Positions 17,522 through 26,464 of a stretch of DNA of 33,225 bases are shown here, piece after piece. The DNA is from Saprospiraceae bacterium. Its GTDB lineage: Bacteria; Bacteroidota; Bacteroidia; Chitinophagales; Saprospiraceae. The translations under genes were made by a program, and so were the position numbers. Within the stretch, counting starts at the first letter, position 1, and every line of letters starts with the position of its first letter. The stretch spans positions 1-33,225 of the forward strand of contig JADKFX010000003.1 in assembly GCA_016717265.1 (NCBI GenBank). Reading direction: 5' to 3'. The notes under the pieces were generated by a model that made no database searches, was not told the origin of the DNA, and was given only the letters and a program-made list of their open reading frames with translations.

Positions 17522-18385
17522 TCAAATCTTAAGGAATTTATATGGAAAATTATACCCACTTTTACTACTCAATTTTATAAAATAGCAACCGCTTGCCAAA
17601 TCATTTAAATCAATCCGTGTCAATTTGATTTCTAATTTGCCACTTTTAATGAATCTGCCACCAGAGTTATAAATTTCAAAACTATTAAATAGTGAAAAAT
17701 CATCCAAAATATTTAATTCAGTATTTAGTGGATTCGGATAGATGGACAAATTTCTCTCGAATTCTCTTATAGAAGTTATAAAACAAGTTGGAGGTATCTT
17801 CGGATATAATAGTTCATCCTTTGAATAAAAACACAATAATCCTTCAGAATAATCCGTAAGGCAAAATCCGTAATGAGAAAGGAGACCAAAATTACTTCCG
17901 ATGCCATCGATCCAATATTCCTCTCCAAAATTTGGATTTGCTTTACGAATTAACTTAAAACGCTTTCTCAGTTCACCGTTATTTAAATAAATGCTATCTA
18001 TCTTATCAACAATTAGGACACAATACATATCAAAGGAAAATGTATCCTTCAATTGTAAATTGAAATCATAAAGCAGCCGTTCGTTTGCTGATCCTTGTTT
18101 GGAATATACTTTCTTGGTAGAATCCTGCCTCAAATAAATTTGATTAAAACTCCAATTAGTATTTAGTGAATCAAAAGAATAATATACTTTATGATAATTT
18201 TGAGTGCCAACTATGGTATCCTCGCCTATTCTAACTGTGTAAGATGTAGTGTTTTGTGAAAATGTGGGATAAATGGCAATATTCCATCGATTCCCAGTCT
18301 CCACTAATTTTTGTGCATATAAACCTGAAACTGCAAGTAATGAAATCACTAAGATTCGAGTTAGTAGATTATATATTTTAGACAT
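17522..18385 (-). CDS. Secreted protein with T9SS type A sorting domain
   Basis: 287 residues. The signal peptide is MSKIYNLLTRILVISLLAVSGLYAQ. The central region (about 26-205) is beta-rich and has no family I recognise; it has the pattern common to Saprospiria extracellular proteins with W, Y and D clusters (VETGNRWNIAIYP ... EDTIVGTQNYHKVYYS). The last 75 residues (LSIYPNPLNTELNILDD ... LASGCYFIKLSSKSG) form the T9SS sorting domain. It is transcribed in the same direction as, and upstream of, the PhoD cluster, but 304 bases away, so probably independent. Its function is unknown. Confidence 0.85.
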   Translation of the reverse strand: MSKIYNLLTRILVISLLAVSGLYAQKLVETGNRWNIAIYPTFSQNTTSYTVRIGEDTIVGTQNYHKVYYSFDSLNTNWSFNQIYLRQDSTKKVYSKQGSANERLLYDFNLQLKDTFSFDMYCVLIVDKIDSIYLNNGELRKRFKLIRKANPNFGEEYWIDGIGSNFGLLSHYGFCLTDYSEGLLCFYSKDELLYPKIPPTCFITSIREFERNLSIYPNPLNTELNILDDFSLFNSFEIYNSGGRFIKSGKLEIKLTRIDLNDLASGCYFIKLSSKSGYNFPYKFLKI

Positions 18386-18516
18386 TTCATTTGCTATTTA
18401 ATTCAAATTTAAAACTATTTCTCTAATCTACTCTATAAAATTTAACAAAATTTTGACTGGATACCTAGTCCCATTTCAATAGATTCTGCCGTTAGGCGCA
18501 TGTGCATTTCTATGTA

Positions 18517-18888
18517 TCATTCCTTTATTTTTATTATGCCTGCTCGGTATAAGTTCAACGCTTTTTGCAAAATACTTTCAATGGTCTTTATGGGTAAATC
18601 TTTATTTGGATTAACTCTAAATATTTTCATTCGAGAACGGTTGCCTTCTTCCAATTTTGGGTGGTCAAGATATTTTCCTTCAACCATAAGAATGTAAGGC
18701 TCGTCTGTTTTTTTATCTGTCCACAAGTAGCAAAACATTTTATTCTTATAGCAAAAGCAGGGCATTCCCCACTTCTGTGTTTCAGTTATATTTGTGTCTT
18801 GGTCAAGAATAATACTACGTAGTGCCAGCAGACAACTCTTTTTTGGTTCTTCTTTATTCAAATAGTAGTTCTGAAGTTGCTCAACCAT
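18517..18888 (-). CDS. DUF1801 (YdhG-like) small protein
   Basis: 123 residues from the internal Met at 18888 (MVEQLQNYYLNKEEPKK). The open frame extends upstream to 19026, but its first 46 codons run through insertion-sequence end repeats and are not native. The body shows the DUF1801 pattern: an N-terminal helix (KKSCLLALRSIILDQD), then ETQKWGMPCFCYKNKMFCYLW, a turn with YILMVEGKYLDHPKLEEGNRSRMKIFRV and a C-terminal helix pair. Members are small soluble proteins of unclear role. About 20 bases after its stop lies a perfect integron-type box (GTTAGGC on the plus strand at 18491-18497), so it may be a former gene cassette. That is inference. Confidence 0.75.
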   Translation of the reverse strand: MVEQLQNYYLNKEEPKKSCLLALRSIILDQDTNITETQKWGMPCFCYKNKMFCYLWTDKKTDEPYILMVEGKYLDHPKLEEGNRSRMKIFRVNPNKDLPIKTIESILQKALNLYRAGIIKIKE

Positions 18889-18981
18889 TTTTTCTATTTT
18901 ACTCAAATTAAAATATCTATTTCTGCGTTTCCAGGATTTTGAACTTTTCTCCAAAAACTTCAAAGTCTGCTGTGAATGAGT

Positions 18982-19064
18982 ATTCCGGGCAAATTGAGCC
19001 ACCCATTCCGGGGCAAACTGAGCCACCGATTCCGGTACAAATTAAACCATTAATTCCGGTACTT
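18982..19064. repeat. IS21-like end repeats (about 24-bp units)
   Basis: Four units begin with ATTCCGG at 18982, 19005, 19029 and 19053 (spacing 23, 24, 24). The first three continue as (g)gcaaa(t/c)tgagccacc or a diverged form. Tandem subterminal repeats of this type are typical of IS21-family ends, where they bind the transposase. No istA or istB gene remains, so this is an end fragment. The fourth unit overlaps the IS110 coding sequence, where ACCGGAATT encodes T-G-I, so the junction is at microhomology. Confidence 0.6.
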
Positions 19065-19255
19065 TCCAGAGCAACAGATGTTATTCTATACTCCAAAAGA
19101 TAAGCACAAATTTCAACTAGGTCATCAGCAAATACACCAAATTCCCTTACATCCTCTATGCCTTGACCTACCGCTACGAAGTGTGATTTGCTTCCGATGT
19201 CAATCCCCGCACAATTTAGATTGACAATCTCAATTTCAATTTTTTTCTTAGTCAT
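19055..19255 (-). pseudogene. IS110-family transposase, N-terminal stub
   Basis: 67 recognisable residues from MTKKKIEIEIVNLNCAGID to VALESTG. They cover the start of the DEDD-type N-terminal domain: first catalytic Asp in GIDIGSKSHFVAVG (residue 19) and Glu in LESTG. IS110 transposases are about 300-350 residues, so over three quarters is missing. The frame runs on into the 24-bp end repeats of another element and stops at 18917. The true start is the ATG at 19255; the upstream extension to 19390 is the untranslated left side of the element. It is non-functional and marks a site hit by at least two insertion sequences. Confidence 0.8.
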
Positions 19256-19511
19256 CTTAAAAAATTTATGGTTAATAAAAACGACTCTAAGGAAGTGATG
19301 TATAAATTGAAAATTATTCTGAACGAGCTTGTCAAAAGACAGCATCACTGAAATTATCATCTGCCTATAAAAGGCATTACACTTCAACAAAATGACGATC
19401 GGGATTATTAATCACCAATGCTAAAATCGGCCTTGCAAAGAGTCAGACCAAATTTACGTATCGATTGTTAGCAAGAGAAATTATTTCCGTTTTTGGAAAG
19501 TGGGGAATGGC

Positions 19512-19638
19512 CGCTAACGTGTCAGTATTGCCGCCGTGCAACTTCCCCCGGCTGCCATACAAAAGCTAAGGCCAATATTTTCTGCCGAGCGTGAAAGTTA
19601 AATGCATCAGTGGCATGGAGGCAATACATTGTTGGCTG
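19512..19638 (-). repeat. attC-like palindromic recombination site
   Basis: The outer arms GCTAACGtgtcaGTATTGCCgCC (left, split by mismatches) and GGaGGCAATACattGTTGGC (right) are imperfect inverted repeats about 127 bases apart overall. This gives the R''/L''...L'/R' layout of integron cassette sites. Read on the minus strand, it begins about 18 bases after the stop codon of the orphan gene at 19657, the position expected for a cassette attC. The boxes deviate from RYYYAAC/GTTRRRY at one or two positions, and no integrase is in the window. Confidence 0.5.
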
Positions 19639-19656
19639 TAGTTGCTCTTCTTCGTA

Positions 19657-20244
19657 CTATTCATATTTAAGTCTTGATAAACGATTTACAATTTCTGTTC
19701 TTCGTTTTCCTACTGGCTCAATTTTCAGTTGCCTCTCAAGTTCTACAAACTCGTTTACTTTGTCTAAAAATATTCTACTTTGTAAAATTGTTTCAACCCA
19801 TTCTCCAAAATCTGAAAATTCTGTGTCTTTATTCGTGTAACTAAAATATTGAACTAATGACTCTAATTCCCAACTTGAACTTTCGTTATTGTTTAAATGC
19901 AAAGGCTCCTTCGCAAGAAATTTATCGAACAAGTATGGGTTTGAAAAAAATGTTCTATGGGCATTCTTTTCAGCGTCAACTAATTTACCACACTTATATA
20001 AAGTAAAAGTCCACTCAAACAAAATAATTGGGTCACAACTATCGTCTGGAAAGTTTTTTTTAAACCAATTGAAGTATCTAAAACAACCTTTGTAGTCCTT
20101 TATTTTTAAAAATTGCCCAGGAATTACATATCTAATCCCTTGTCCATCATGATAAAATCCACCCCAAAGTTTCTTATCTGCAGCAAGTGCTTTTCTGTAT
20201 TTGTCTATCTTGTTTCTTACTCTCTCAATTTGCTTTTCTGTCAT
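19657..20244 (-). CDS. Orphan soluble protein, possible gene cassette
   Basis: 195 residues, start MTEKQIERVRNKIDKYRK. Largely helical with Trp, Phe and Tyr-rich repeats (GCFRYFNWFKKNFPDDSCDPIILFEWTFTLYKCGKLVDAEKNA), which resembles tetratricopeptide-type helical hairpins; I cannot assign a family. No signal peptide or membrane helix. Compact size, absence of obvious neighbours with related function and the attC-like site just after its stop all fit an integron-type gene cassette. Function is unknown. Confidence 0.7.
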   Translation of the reverse strand: MTEKQIERVRNKIDKYRKALAADKKLWGGFYHDGQGIRYVIPGQFLKIKDYKGCFRYFNWFKKNFPDDSCDPIILFEWTFTLYKCGKLVDAEKNAHRTFFSNPYLFDKFLAKEPLHLNNNESSSWELESLVQYFSYTNKDTEFSDFGEWVETILQSRIFLDKVNEFVELERQLKIEPVGKRRTEIVNRLSRLKYE

Positions 20245-20619
20245 AGTTTACGAGTGTATCGAATACAATTACAGCCAAAACAAAAATATACGAAATATTT
20301 CGCATTTTAAGTTTCAGTGCGTCATTTCTGTGCTAACAAATAAATTTGTTATTCCAATTACATAGTATTCCCACCAATTCTAATTCTTGAATTAAATCTA
20401 AGGAATAATGTATATTATCGAAATATTCCCAAAGTAACTGGTCTCATTTTTTGCACTTCATAATTCAAATTCTACTATAGTCTTGAACTTGATTTTAAGG
20501 ATACCAAAAACAAAAATATTCACCAACCAACTCAATGAGCTCTATATCTTTTAAACAACCATGAACTTACTCAATCTTCTGAACCAAACCAAGATGCCCT
20601 AGTCAAAAAAATAATTCTA
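20245..20619. other. Intergenic, no gene seen
   Basis: 375 AT-rich bases between the orphan cassette-like gene and the membrane protein at 20620. I see only a short AACAAATAAATTTGTT inverted repeat near 20336 and no credible coding or RNA gene. Confidence 0.4.
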
Positions 20620-21204
20620 TTAAGATTTTAAATACGACCTCACTAATTTAATAAAACTCGAAATATTATAAATAAATAAATAATATACCAAAATGATAAA
20701 ACCTAAAGATTTAAAAACGCAGGCAACTCTAATCAATGCATTGTAACCTGAATATCCATTGCCTATGTATTTCAACATCAAAATATTCTCTGTCAAATCT
20801 GCAATAAACGTAATTAACAACAACAAAATAACAAACCAATAACTCCATGTGCCTTTTTCATTTTGCTCCTTTGCACCATATAATTGACGGTGAAAATAGA
20901 TGCCAAATAACCCTATGTAACAGAAGACAAAAATAATATCTGAAATATATGTGAATTTAAGCCTACACCTAAATTCATCCTCCTTAATGGAAACACATTT
21001 ATCGCATGAACGATTTTTAACATAACCCAAAGTATCTCTATAATAAGATTGAAGACTACCAGGGTCCATAAATATTTTATTCAGATTTTCTTCTCTGATT
21101 GACGAGTTTTCAAAAGGAAACTTATCATGTATAACTGATACTGAAGCGATCCCCAATAAAATAAGAATCAAACTTAAGTGTTTAAATCTAATTGATTTTT
21201 TCAT
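20620..21204 (-). CDS. Four-helix membrane protein coupled to the patatin gene
   Basis: 194 residues with four predicted helices: about 9-27 (LSLILILLGIASVSVI), 85-105 (YISDIIFVFCYIGLFGIYF), 123-148 (FVILLLLITFIADLTENILML) and 162-185. The loop between helices 1 and 2 (about 30-82) holds four Cys residues in RSCDKCVSIKEDEFRC, suggesting disulfides or metal binding on the outside. The start codon lies two bases after the patatin stop, so the two genes are probably translationally coupled and the products may form a complex. I recognise no family. Confidence 0.75.
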   Translation of the reverse strand: MKKSIRFKHLSLILILLGIASVSVIHDKFPFENSSIREENLNKIFMDPGSLQSYYRDTLGYVKNRSCDKCVSIKEDEFRCRLKFTYISDIIFVFCYIGLFGIYFHRQLYGAKEQNEKGTWSYWFVILLLLITFIADLTENILMLKYIGNGYSGYNALIRVACVFKSLGFIILVYYLFIYNISSFIKLVRSYLKS

Positions 21205-21206
21205 GA

Positions 21207-23465
21207 TTATTGTTTTACATATTTCTTCAATGTATCTATAGATGATTTACTTAGGGCAATACCTAAAGGTACATCCACAAATACACCATTCTTAACTGGA
21301 TAAATAAGTCTAAAACTATCATTATTTCTGTCAACTTCTAGTTTAAGCTTTTGTTCCCAATAATGACTATGTCCGGAAAACGGTGTTGAAGCAGCAGATG
21401 AAATTGTATTTACAAAAACTGAGTTAACAGGATCTGTATTACAATTATCATTATCGCTACACTGAATTGAGAAAATAACAAATTTTTGATATTTATCGCA
21501 ATTTTTTAAAGCTGTATAAATTTCATAAATGGTGTTACATCCTGAGTTCTCATACAAACCACCATCAATCATATTTCCCACACCATCAACGTAATTATAG
21601 GAACTAGAAAATGGAAACGATTGACTTAACTTAACAGCTGTAACCATTGGCAAACTAAAATAATTACATTGATTACAATTTTTACTTCTAAATTTATCAT
21701 AAAAATCAATGGAAGTATTGAAGATACTGGAATCAACAATCACAGGAGATACAATGGCTCGCTTACCAGCTTGTGTAGTTGCTGTATTAATAAAATGAAG
21801 TGGAGTCCTATATTTATAATTAGGATCATTCCATTTTAGCATAAAATCACCATTCAGTAAAGTATCCAATTGATTAGAAGAAGAATCATGATAGCATTTT
21901 TTTATTGCAACAAGTTCTTCCAATTGATGATAATAATTACGATCACGGTCATAATCCCTTTTTTTATCCAAGAATATACGGATCCCATCACTTATCAACA
22001 ACCCCCAAAGACTGCTGCTTAAATAATTGAAACCGTAAATTGACGAATATATATCCATATTTATTCCCTCTCTCGGAACAATTTTATAATCATTCAAATA
22101 CCATTTTGTGAGTAACATATTAATTCCAGAAGTACCTCCTGATACAGTTGAAATAGCAAATATTTTCCGCAGTAAGCAGGTATCACTTTGAAACATATAA
22201 TCTAAATTCATACCAACCCAAGCACCTGCTTTTGATCCCCCACCTTGTGCAGCTATCAGATAAATTGCATCATCACAAATATTAACACTTTTCCAATCGT
22301 AATAATACTTAATAAGATTCTCCCGATTACCAAAATCCCTAAATTCCTGCGCAGATATCCTTTCTTTCCGTATCCTATGACTGCTCAATGAATCTACAAA
22401 TATTAAATAAATTGCAAAAAACAAAGCTACTACTTTAAGAAATCTAAAAATAACTGCCCATGCACTTTGTTCTCTGGTATTGGGATTTTCTGTTTCTTTT
22501 TCATTTTTTGCTTGAATTTCAAAAATTTCAGAAGGGGTATTAAATAATAAATCAACCAAAGCTATGTAGAAACTAAAACAAACATTCAGGATAATCAAAG
22601 GTGAAATATGATTTAATTTATCTAGTTTTGTACTCAATGCAAAAGCAATTAATAAAAATATCAAAATGATCAGAAAAAACTTATACTTTATATCAGAATC
22701 ATTATAATCTTGAATTTTATCAATATCCTCCAAAGCTTCTTTTACCCGTTCTATTGCATAATGATAACAGTTATTCCAAAGAAATAATAAAAACATGAAC
22801 ACTATAGAAATAAATTGAAAATAACTCCCTATTTTCCAAAATATTGCTGCAATAAAAATAATTATTACATGCCCAAGGATTCCAGTCTTTCGAAATGCTC
22901 GTATTTTGTAAATCGTCTGTTTAATATCACCTCTGGTCGCATGTCCAATATAAAGTGAAATCAACAAAAATATAAACAAAAGAAATGCATTTCCTAAATT
23001 AAAACTATTAGAAAATAAATCAGCTTCTCTCCTGATAAGCTGTTCTGACACTAAATAAATAAATACTAAAAGTGGGATATTTGCAAAGTTCCGAATTGGA
23101 TACAAAATGTTTCCATCAACTGAATAATTTGCATTAGATGCCAATTTATTCAACATCTCATGTTTTTTTACATTATTTTGTAATAAACTCTTATCCCTTA
23201 TCCAGAAAGCCAAATCTATGCTAAGGGTTGGTATAACCCATACTACATAAAAAAGAAGTATAAAACTAAACAGTATGAGAAAGATATTAAGAAAATTTAA
23301 CCAGCATCCATCGTTATCAAATAACATGACAATGATTTCCTTTCCTTGCGATACATAATATAGTAAAAAGGGCGCCGCCGTAGCTAGAATTATGTAAAGC
23401 CAATTTTTCGTAAATGAATAAAAAATGCGTATCAAAAATTCAAATACTTTTGAAAATTCATTCAT
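21207..23465 (-). CDS. Polytopic membrane patatin-like phospholipase
   Basis: 752 residues. The first about 360 contain about nine hydrophobic helices (for example 22-39, 57-78, 128-144, 158-175, 199-232 region, 262-279, 288-308, 338-358). The patatin domain starts near 398: oxyanion loop QGGGSKAG (407-414), nucleophile elbow AISTVSGGTSG with likely Ser442, and dyad Asp in IDGGLYENSG (D634). The elbow has Thr where the first Gly of GxSxG normally stands. Patatins hydrolyse acyl ester bonds of membrane lipids. The fusion to a large membrane module suggests action on the host cell's own inner membrane, as in membrane-directed conflict effectors, but that is inference. It is tightly coupled to the four-helix protein downstream. 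Confidence 0.88.
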   Translation of the reverse strand: MNEFSKVFEFLIRIFYSFTKNWLYIILATAAPFLLYYVSQGKEIIVMLFDNDGCWLNFLNIFLILFSFILLFYVVWVIPTLSIDLAFWIRDKSLLQNNVKKHEMLNKLASNANYSVDGNILYPIRNFANIPLLVFIYLVSEQLIRREADLFSNSFNLGNAFLLFIFLLISLYIGHATRGDIKQTIYKIRAFRKTGILGHVIIIFIAAIFWKIGSYFQFISIVFMFLLFLWNNCYHYAIERVKEALEDIDKIQDYNDSDIKYKFFLIILIFLLIAFALSTKLDKLNHISPLIILNVCFSFYIALVDLLFNTPSEIFEIQAKNEKETENPNTREQSAWAVIFRFLKVVALFFAIYLIFVDSLSSHRIRKERISAQEFRDFGNRENLIKYYYDWKSVNICDDAIYLIAAQGGGSKAGAWVGMNLDYMFQSDTCLLRKIFAISTVSGGTSGINMLLTKWYLNDYKIVPREGINMDIYSSIYGFNYLSSSLWGLLISDGIRIFLDKKRDYDRDRNYYHQLEELVAIKKCYHDSSSNQLDTLLNGDFMLKWNDPNYKYRTPLHFINTATTQAGKRAIVSPVIVDSSIFNTSIDFYDKFRSKNCNQCNYFSLPMVTAVKLSQSFPFSSSYNYVDGVGNMIDGGLYENSGCNTIYEIYTALKNCDKYQKFVIFSIQCSDNDNCNTDPVNSVFVNTISSAASTPFSGHSHYWEQKLKLEVDRNNDSFRLIYPVKNGVFVDVPLGIALSKSSIDTLKKYVKQ

Positions 23466-23989
23466 ATGTCAATTTTATTTTATTTTAACATAACACAATT
23501 CATATTTAAAATTAATCCATGACTTATCGCACAATAAACCAACTAAATTTCAAGTAATCCATGGCTCTGTCTTACATTTTTTGACTTAGCTAATATTTAT
23601 AGGACTAATTTCCGCCGGCGTTTGAAAAACTAATTTTGCATTATTAAAAGAAATTCATTCTATGCTTAAGACTGCTATAAATAAATTTAGAGTATTTATG
23701 CAATGAGCAGTTAATATTCTTCAATATCTTTCAAAATAAGGCAAAAGCCTTCTGATGCATTATAATTATACTCAACTTAAATTAAACAGAGTCTTCTAAA
23801 AAAGATGAAATCCAATTTGCAAATTAAAATGATCTTGGAAACACTGGCTTCCTTTATTTATATTCAGTCCACTTTTGGCTGACATTTTATAATTCCAATC
23901 ATTCTTTCAAGCAGAAAATGGCTTCGCCTCACTGAGTCCTATACATTTTACTCGGTGTAGAAAATTTAAAATCTAATCTTCCTCTCTAT
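23466..23989. other. Long intergenic between NusG-like gene and patatin gene
   Basis: 524 AT-rich bases with no credible gene. One GC-only palindrome, CGCCGGCG, stands out at 23613-23620. On the minus strand this would be a long leader ahead of the patatin gene, just downstream of an antiterminator gene. Confidence 0.4.
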
Positions 23990-24502
23990 TCAACTGCAAA
24001 GACGAATCGGAATTTCAATATAAATTCCAATTGGTAATTCTTTGATATATAAAGCTAGTTTTTGTTTTCCTAAAAAATTTACTAGTTCACCATGATAACC
24101 AGTTAACAGACCATCAATGATTTTAACTTTACTTCCTTTTCTTAAAAAGCTATTGTTTACAACGGTTTCGGTTATGGAGCACATCGCAATTCGAATCTTT
24201 TCTACTTCTTCGTCTGCCAGGGTGGCGTCTCTGTTTTCATATTGTACATATTGCTTTACAGCTTTAATATAAAATACATCATTGCGATGCTTTTCATCAG
24301 TATGTACAAATAAATTTCCCGGAAATGTTGGTGTGCTGAGAACTTTTTTTCTGTCAGACCATTGCCTGATCAAGTTAATTTTGGGTAAATAACTTTCTAT
24401 GCCTAATTGAGCTAATTGTTGCTCAACTTTAAATTCAAATTTAGACTGGACGCAAAGTACTTTCCAGCAATTCATACTCGGTTGGTTAAAATTCGATGGC
24501 AA
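23990..24502 (-). CDS. NusG-like specialised antiterminator (UpxY/LoaP type)
   Basis: 170 residues. NGN domain about 11-108: CWKVLCVQSKFEFKVEQQLAQLGIESYLPK and FPGNLFVHTDEK. This is followed by a KOW domain about 118-150 (LRKGSKVKIIDGLLTGYHGELV). The WKVLCVQ...E.KV...L...GIE.YLP signature and the short length fit UpxY-type paralogues in Bacteroidota, which bind RNA polymerase and allow read-through of long operons, classically polysaccharide loci. None is visible here, and the next gene in the same direction is the patatin, 524 bases away. The target operon is therefore either the patatin pair or lies elsewhere. Confidence 0.88.
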   Translation of the reverse strand: MPSNFNQPSMNCWKVLCVQSKFEFKVEQQLAQLGIESYLPKINLIRQWSDRKKVLSTPTFPGNLFVHTDEKHRNDVFYIKAVKQYVQYENRDATLADEEVEKIRIAMCSITETVVNNSFLRKGSKVKIIDGLLTGYHGELVNFLGKQKLALYIKELPIGIYIEIPIRLCS

Positions 24503-24593
24503 TATAAGATTGACATTTTATACTGTCAAGTTTTTATTCAAATATTTTTATTTTTTAACATTTGAGACCTCACCTTCAAACCAAAATAAATAT

Positions 24594-24626
24594 AAAAACC
24601 GCCTGCCTTATTTCTAAAGCAGGCGG
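24594..24626 (-). terminator. Intrinsic terminator of the DUF6345 gene
   Basis: On the minus strand, CCGCCTGC and GCAGGCGG form an 8-bp GC-rich stem with a few further A-T pairs across a short loop. The stem is followed directly by TTTTTAT. It lies 16 bases after the stop of the 24642 gene. Confidence 0.85.
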
Positions 24627-24641
24627 CTAAATCTATTTCAA

Positions 24642-26237
24642 TTAGGACAATGGCACTCTTAATTTATAACGCTTTTTCAAATTCCTTCCAAAGTCTATCT
24701 CTACATCTTTCTGATGCACGACAGCTCCTAGATTACTCGAAAAATCATAACCAATAAACTCTTTCAATACAGATGATTTGGTTTCACTGCTATTAGAAAT
24801 CTTATCAATCTTTTTCTTAAACTGCTTGTCATCATTTAATACTGCAGCTTTTTTTGGATCCTTTGGTGAGGAAGATTTAGAGGTCCGGATATCCACTTCT
24901 CCTAATACCAACTTCGTAGAATCATAATAGTTTATCACCTTACCATCATTGTCGATGCTCACTGTAATCAATCCATGATCTGAATTTACACTTTCCACAC
25001 CATTGTGACTTTGACGATATTGAACAATCGTTTCTACAACTGATGGGCTTTCCAATGTACCACTTCCTTCCAATGTGCCACCATTTGTTAAACGGTAACG
25101 AATGTTTCCTGGTTTTAATTCGATTCCTTTCGCCAGATTCAAATCATTCATAAACTTCTGTGCAATTTTAATTGCTTTACTTTCTGCAATGAGTGTTTTG
25201 TTTTCGAGGTTTGGCTTTCCAAAATAAATATTTAAAGCACCGGCATCATTTATATTCAACAAAACATCTTTACCGGATACTTGTCGATTCCCTTTTGCAT
25301 CAAATAAAATTGTTTCTGAAATCACTTTTGTTAATCCTACGGCGCGGCCAATACTTGCAAGTCGTTTGTCTTCTTCAAATTTATTCGTAAGTATGATTCC
25401 ATTTAATTTTTTTGGAACTGCCGTTCTATTAGCAAATGACCTGGAAGGCAAGGTGCCTATCCATTGCCATTGATACCATCCTTTTGTCACTGCTGCCTGA
25501 GAAAATAAACGCTCGTTATTTAAGCGATGGATAGCTTCGTTAGCATTCGCTCCAACTGCCATCACAACGGGTACTTGTCCGTGGCTGATTCTCCAACTTG
25601 CATCTAAAAATGCACGTGCAAATGTTTTCCCTTTTTTCCATTCATCCCAGAAAAATTTACCATAATTCGGATCATCAATACTCGTTGTTTCATACCCAAA
25701 CATCATGCGAAGTCCGCCCCGATTTGGATCCCACCAGGATCTTACCGGATTGTCGGAACCAGAAACTCTGATGGAATAACAAGTGGACCAAAACATATAG
25801 CGCAATTCTTCATTAGAAAAGGCCATACGATTTGAAAATGCCCAATCCCGATTATCCCAAAGTCCACCAAGCGGTGCTTTAAAAACACCATTGTTGTCCA
25901 TATCTCCATGCCCAGAATGATAAAAAACACGAACCGCATCGATACCAAATGAATCTTGCCAATTATCATAGGTTTCTTCATAAGCCCAAACTTTTACACC
26001 AGCATCTTTGCGCCAGTAATTTGCAGCTTTTCCCGGAAAAGAAGTCGGATAATCTAAAAATCCGTCTGCATCATCATGTGTGTAGGTTAATCCACTAGCA
26101 CTTGAAAATGTCTCCAGACTGTTTGCACCATAAAAATCATTGGAACCACTTACAATTGTTTTCAATGCTTTTGCGGTCTTTGCTTTTTCCTTTACAAAAG
26201 GATCTAGCAGAATTGCCTTTTTAAATTTCATAAACAC
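24642..26237 (-). CDS. DUF6345-type caspase-fold (clan CD-like) protein
   Basis: 531 residues. Residues about 30-240 have the pattern of the DUF6345 family: VFYHSGHGDMDNNGVF with likely catalytic His110 (HSGHG, 107-111), then FSNEELRYMFWSTCYSIRV with Cys153, PVRSWW, MMFGYETTSIDDPNYGK and ASWRISHGQVP. The H-G...C arrangement after hydrophobic strands is that of clan CD cysteine peptidases (caspase, gingipain, CHAT), so proteolysis is plausible but not shown. Residues about 270-531 are a separate mixed alpha/beta region with PepSY-like strands (VSIDNDGKVINYYDS). No signal peptide, so cytoplasmic. It has its own terminator and about 330 bases upstream before the YegP-like gene. Confidence 0.8.
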   Translation of the reverse strand: MFMKFKKAILLDPFVKEKAKTAKALKTIVSGSNDFYGANSLETFSSASGLTYTHDDADGFLDYPTSFPGKAANYWRKDAGVKVWAYEETYDNWQDSFGIDAVRVFYHSGHGDMDNNGVFKAPLGGLWDNRDWAFSNRMAFSNEELRYMFWSTCYSIRVSGSDNPVRSWWDPNRGGLRMMFGYETTSIDDPNYGKFFWDEWKKGKTFARAFLDASWRISHGQVPVVMAVGANANEAIHRLNNERLFSQAAVTKGWYQWQWIGTLPSRSFANRTAVPKKLNGIILTNKFEEDKRLASIGRAVGLTKVISETILFDAKGNRQVSGKDVLLNINDAGALNIYFGKPNLENKTLIAESKAIKIAQKFMNDLNLAKGIELKPGNIRYRLTNGGTLEGSGTLESPSVVETIVQYRQSHNGVESVNSDHGLITVSIDNDGKVINYYDSTKLVLGEVDIRTSKSSSPKDPKKAAVLNDDKQFKKKIDKISNSSETKSSVLKEFIGYDFSSNLGAVVHQKDVEIDFGRNLKKRYKLRVPLS

Positions 26238-26464
26238 AATTTATTTGCCTACTCTTAATTCCCTTTTCGGCTACCGGGTGCTTACTCTTTTTAGGATTTT
26301 CAGCATACTCCATAAAGTGTTAAAATTGATTTGGAAATCGGCTTGAAATGAATATTTAAAAGTAAAGCAATAGACTATCTTCAATTTGAAATTTCATTTC
26401 AAATTGTATGACATAAAAAATATAAAATATTGTGAATCTGTAACTTAAGAAAATTACCTAGAAT

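Noticed and set aside
18440..18497. Complete 58-base attC after the DUF1801 gene
   Set aside because: A GTTAAAT box does occur on the minus strand at 18440-18446, but it does not pair with the GCCTAAC box and inner arms are missing, so only the single box is noted.
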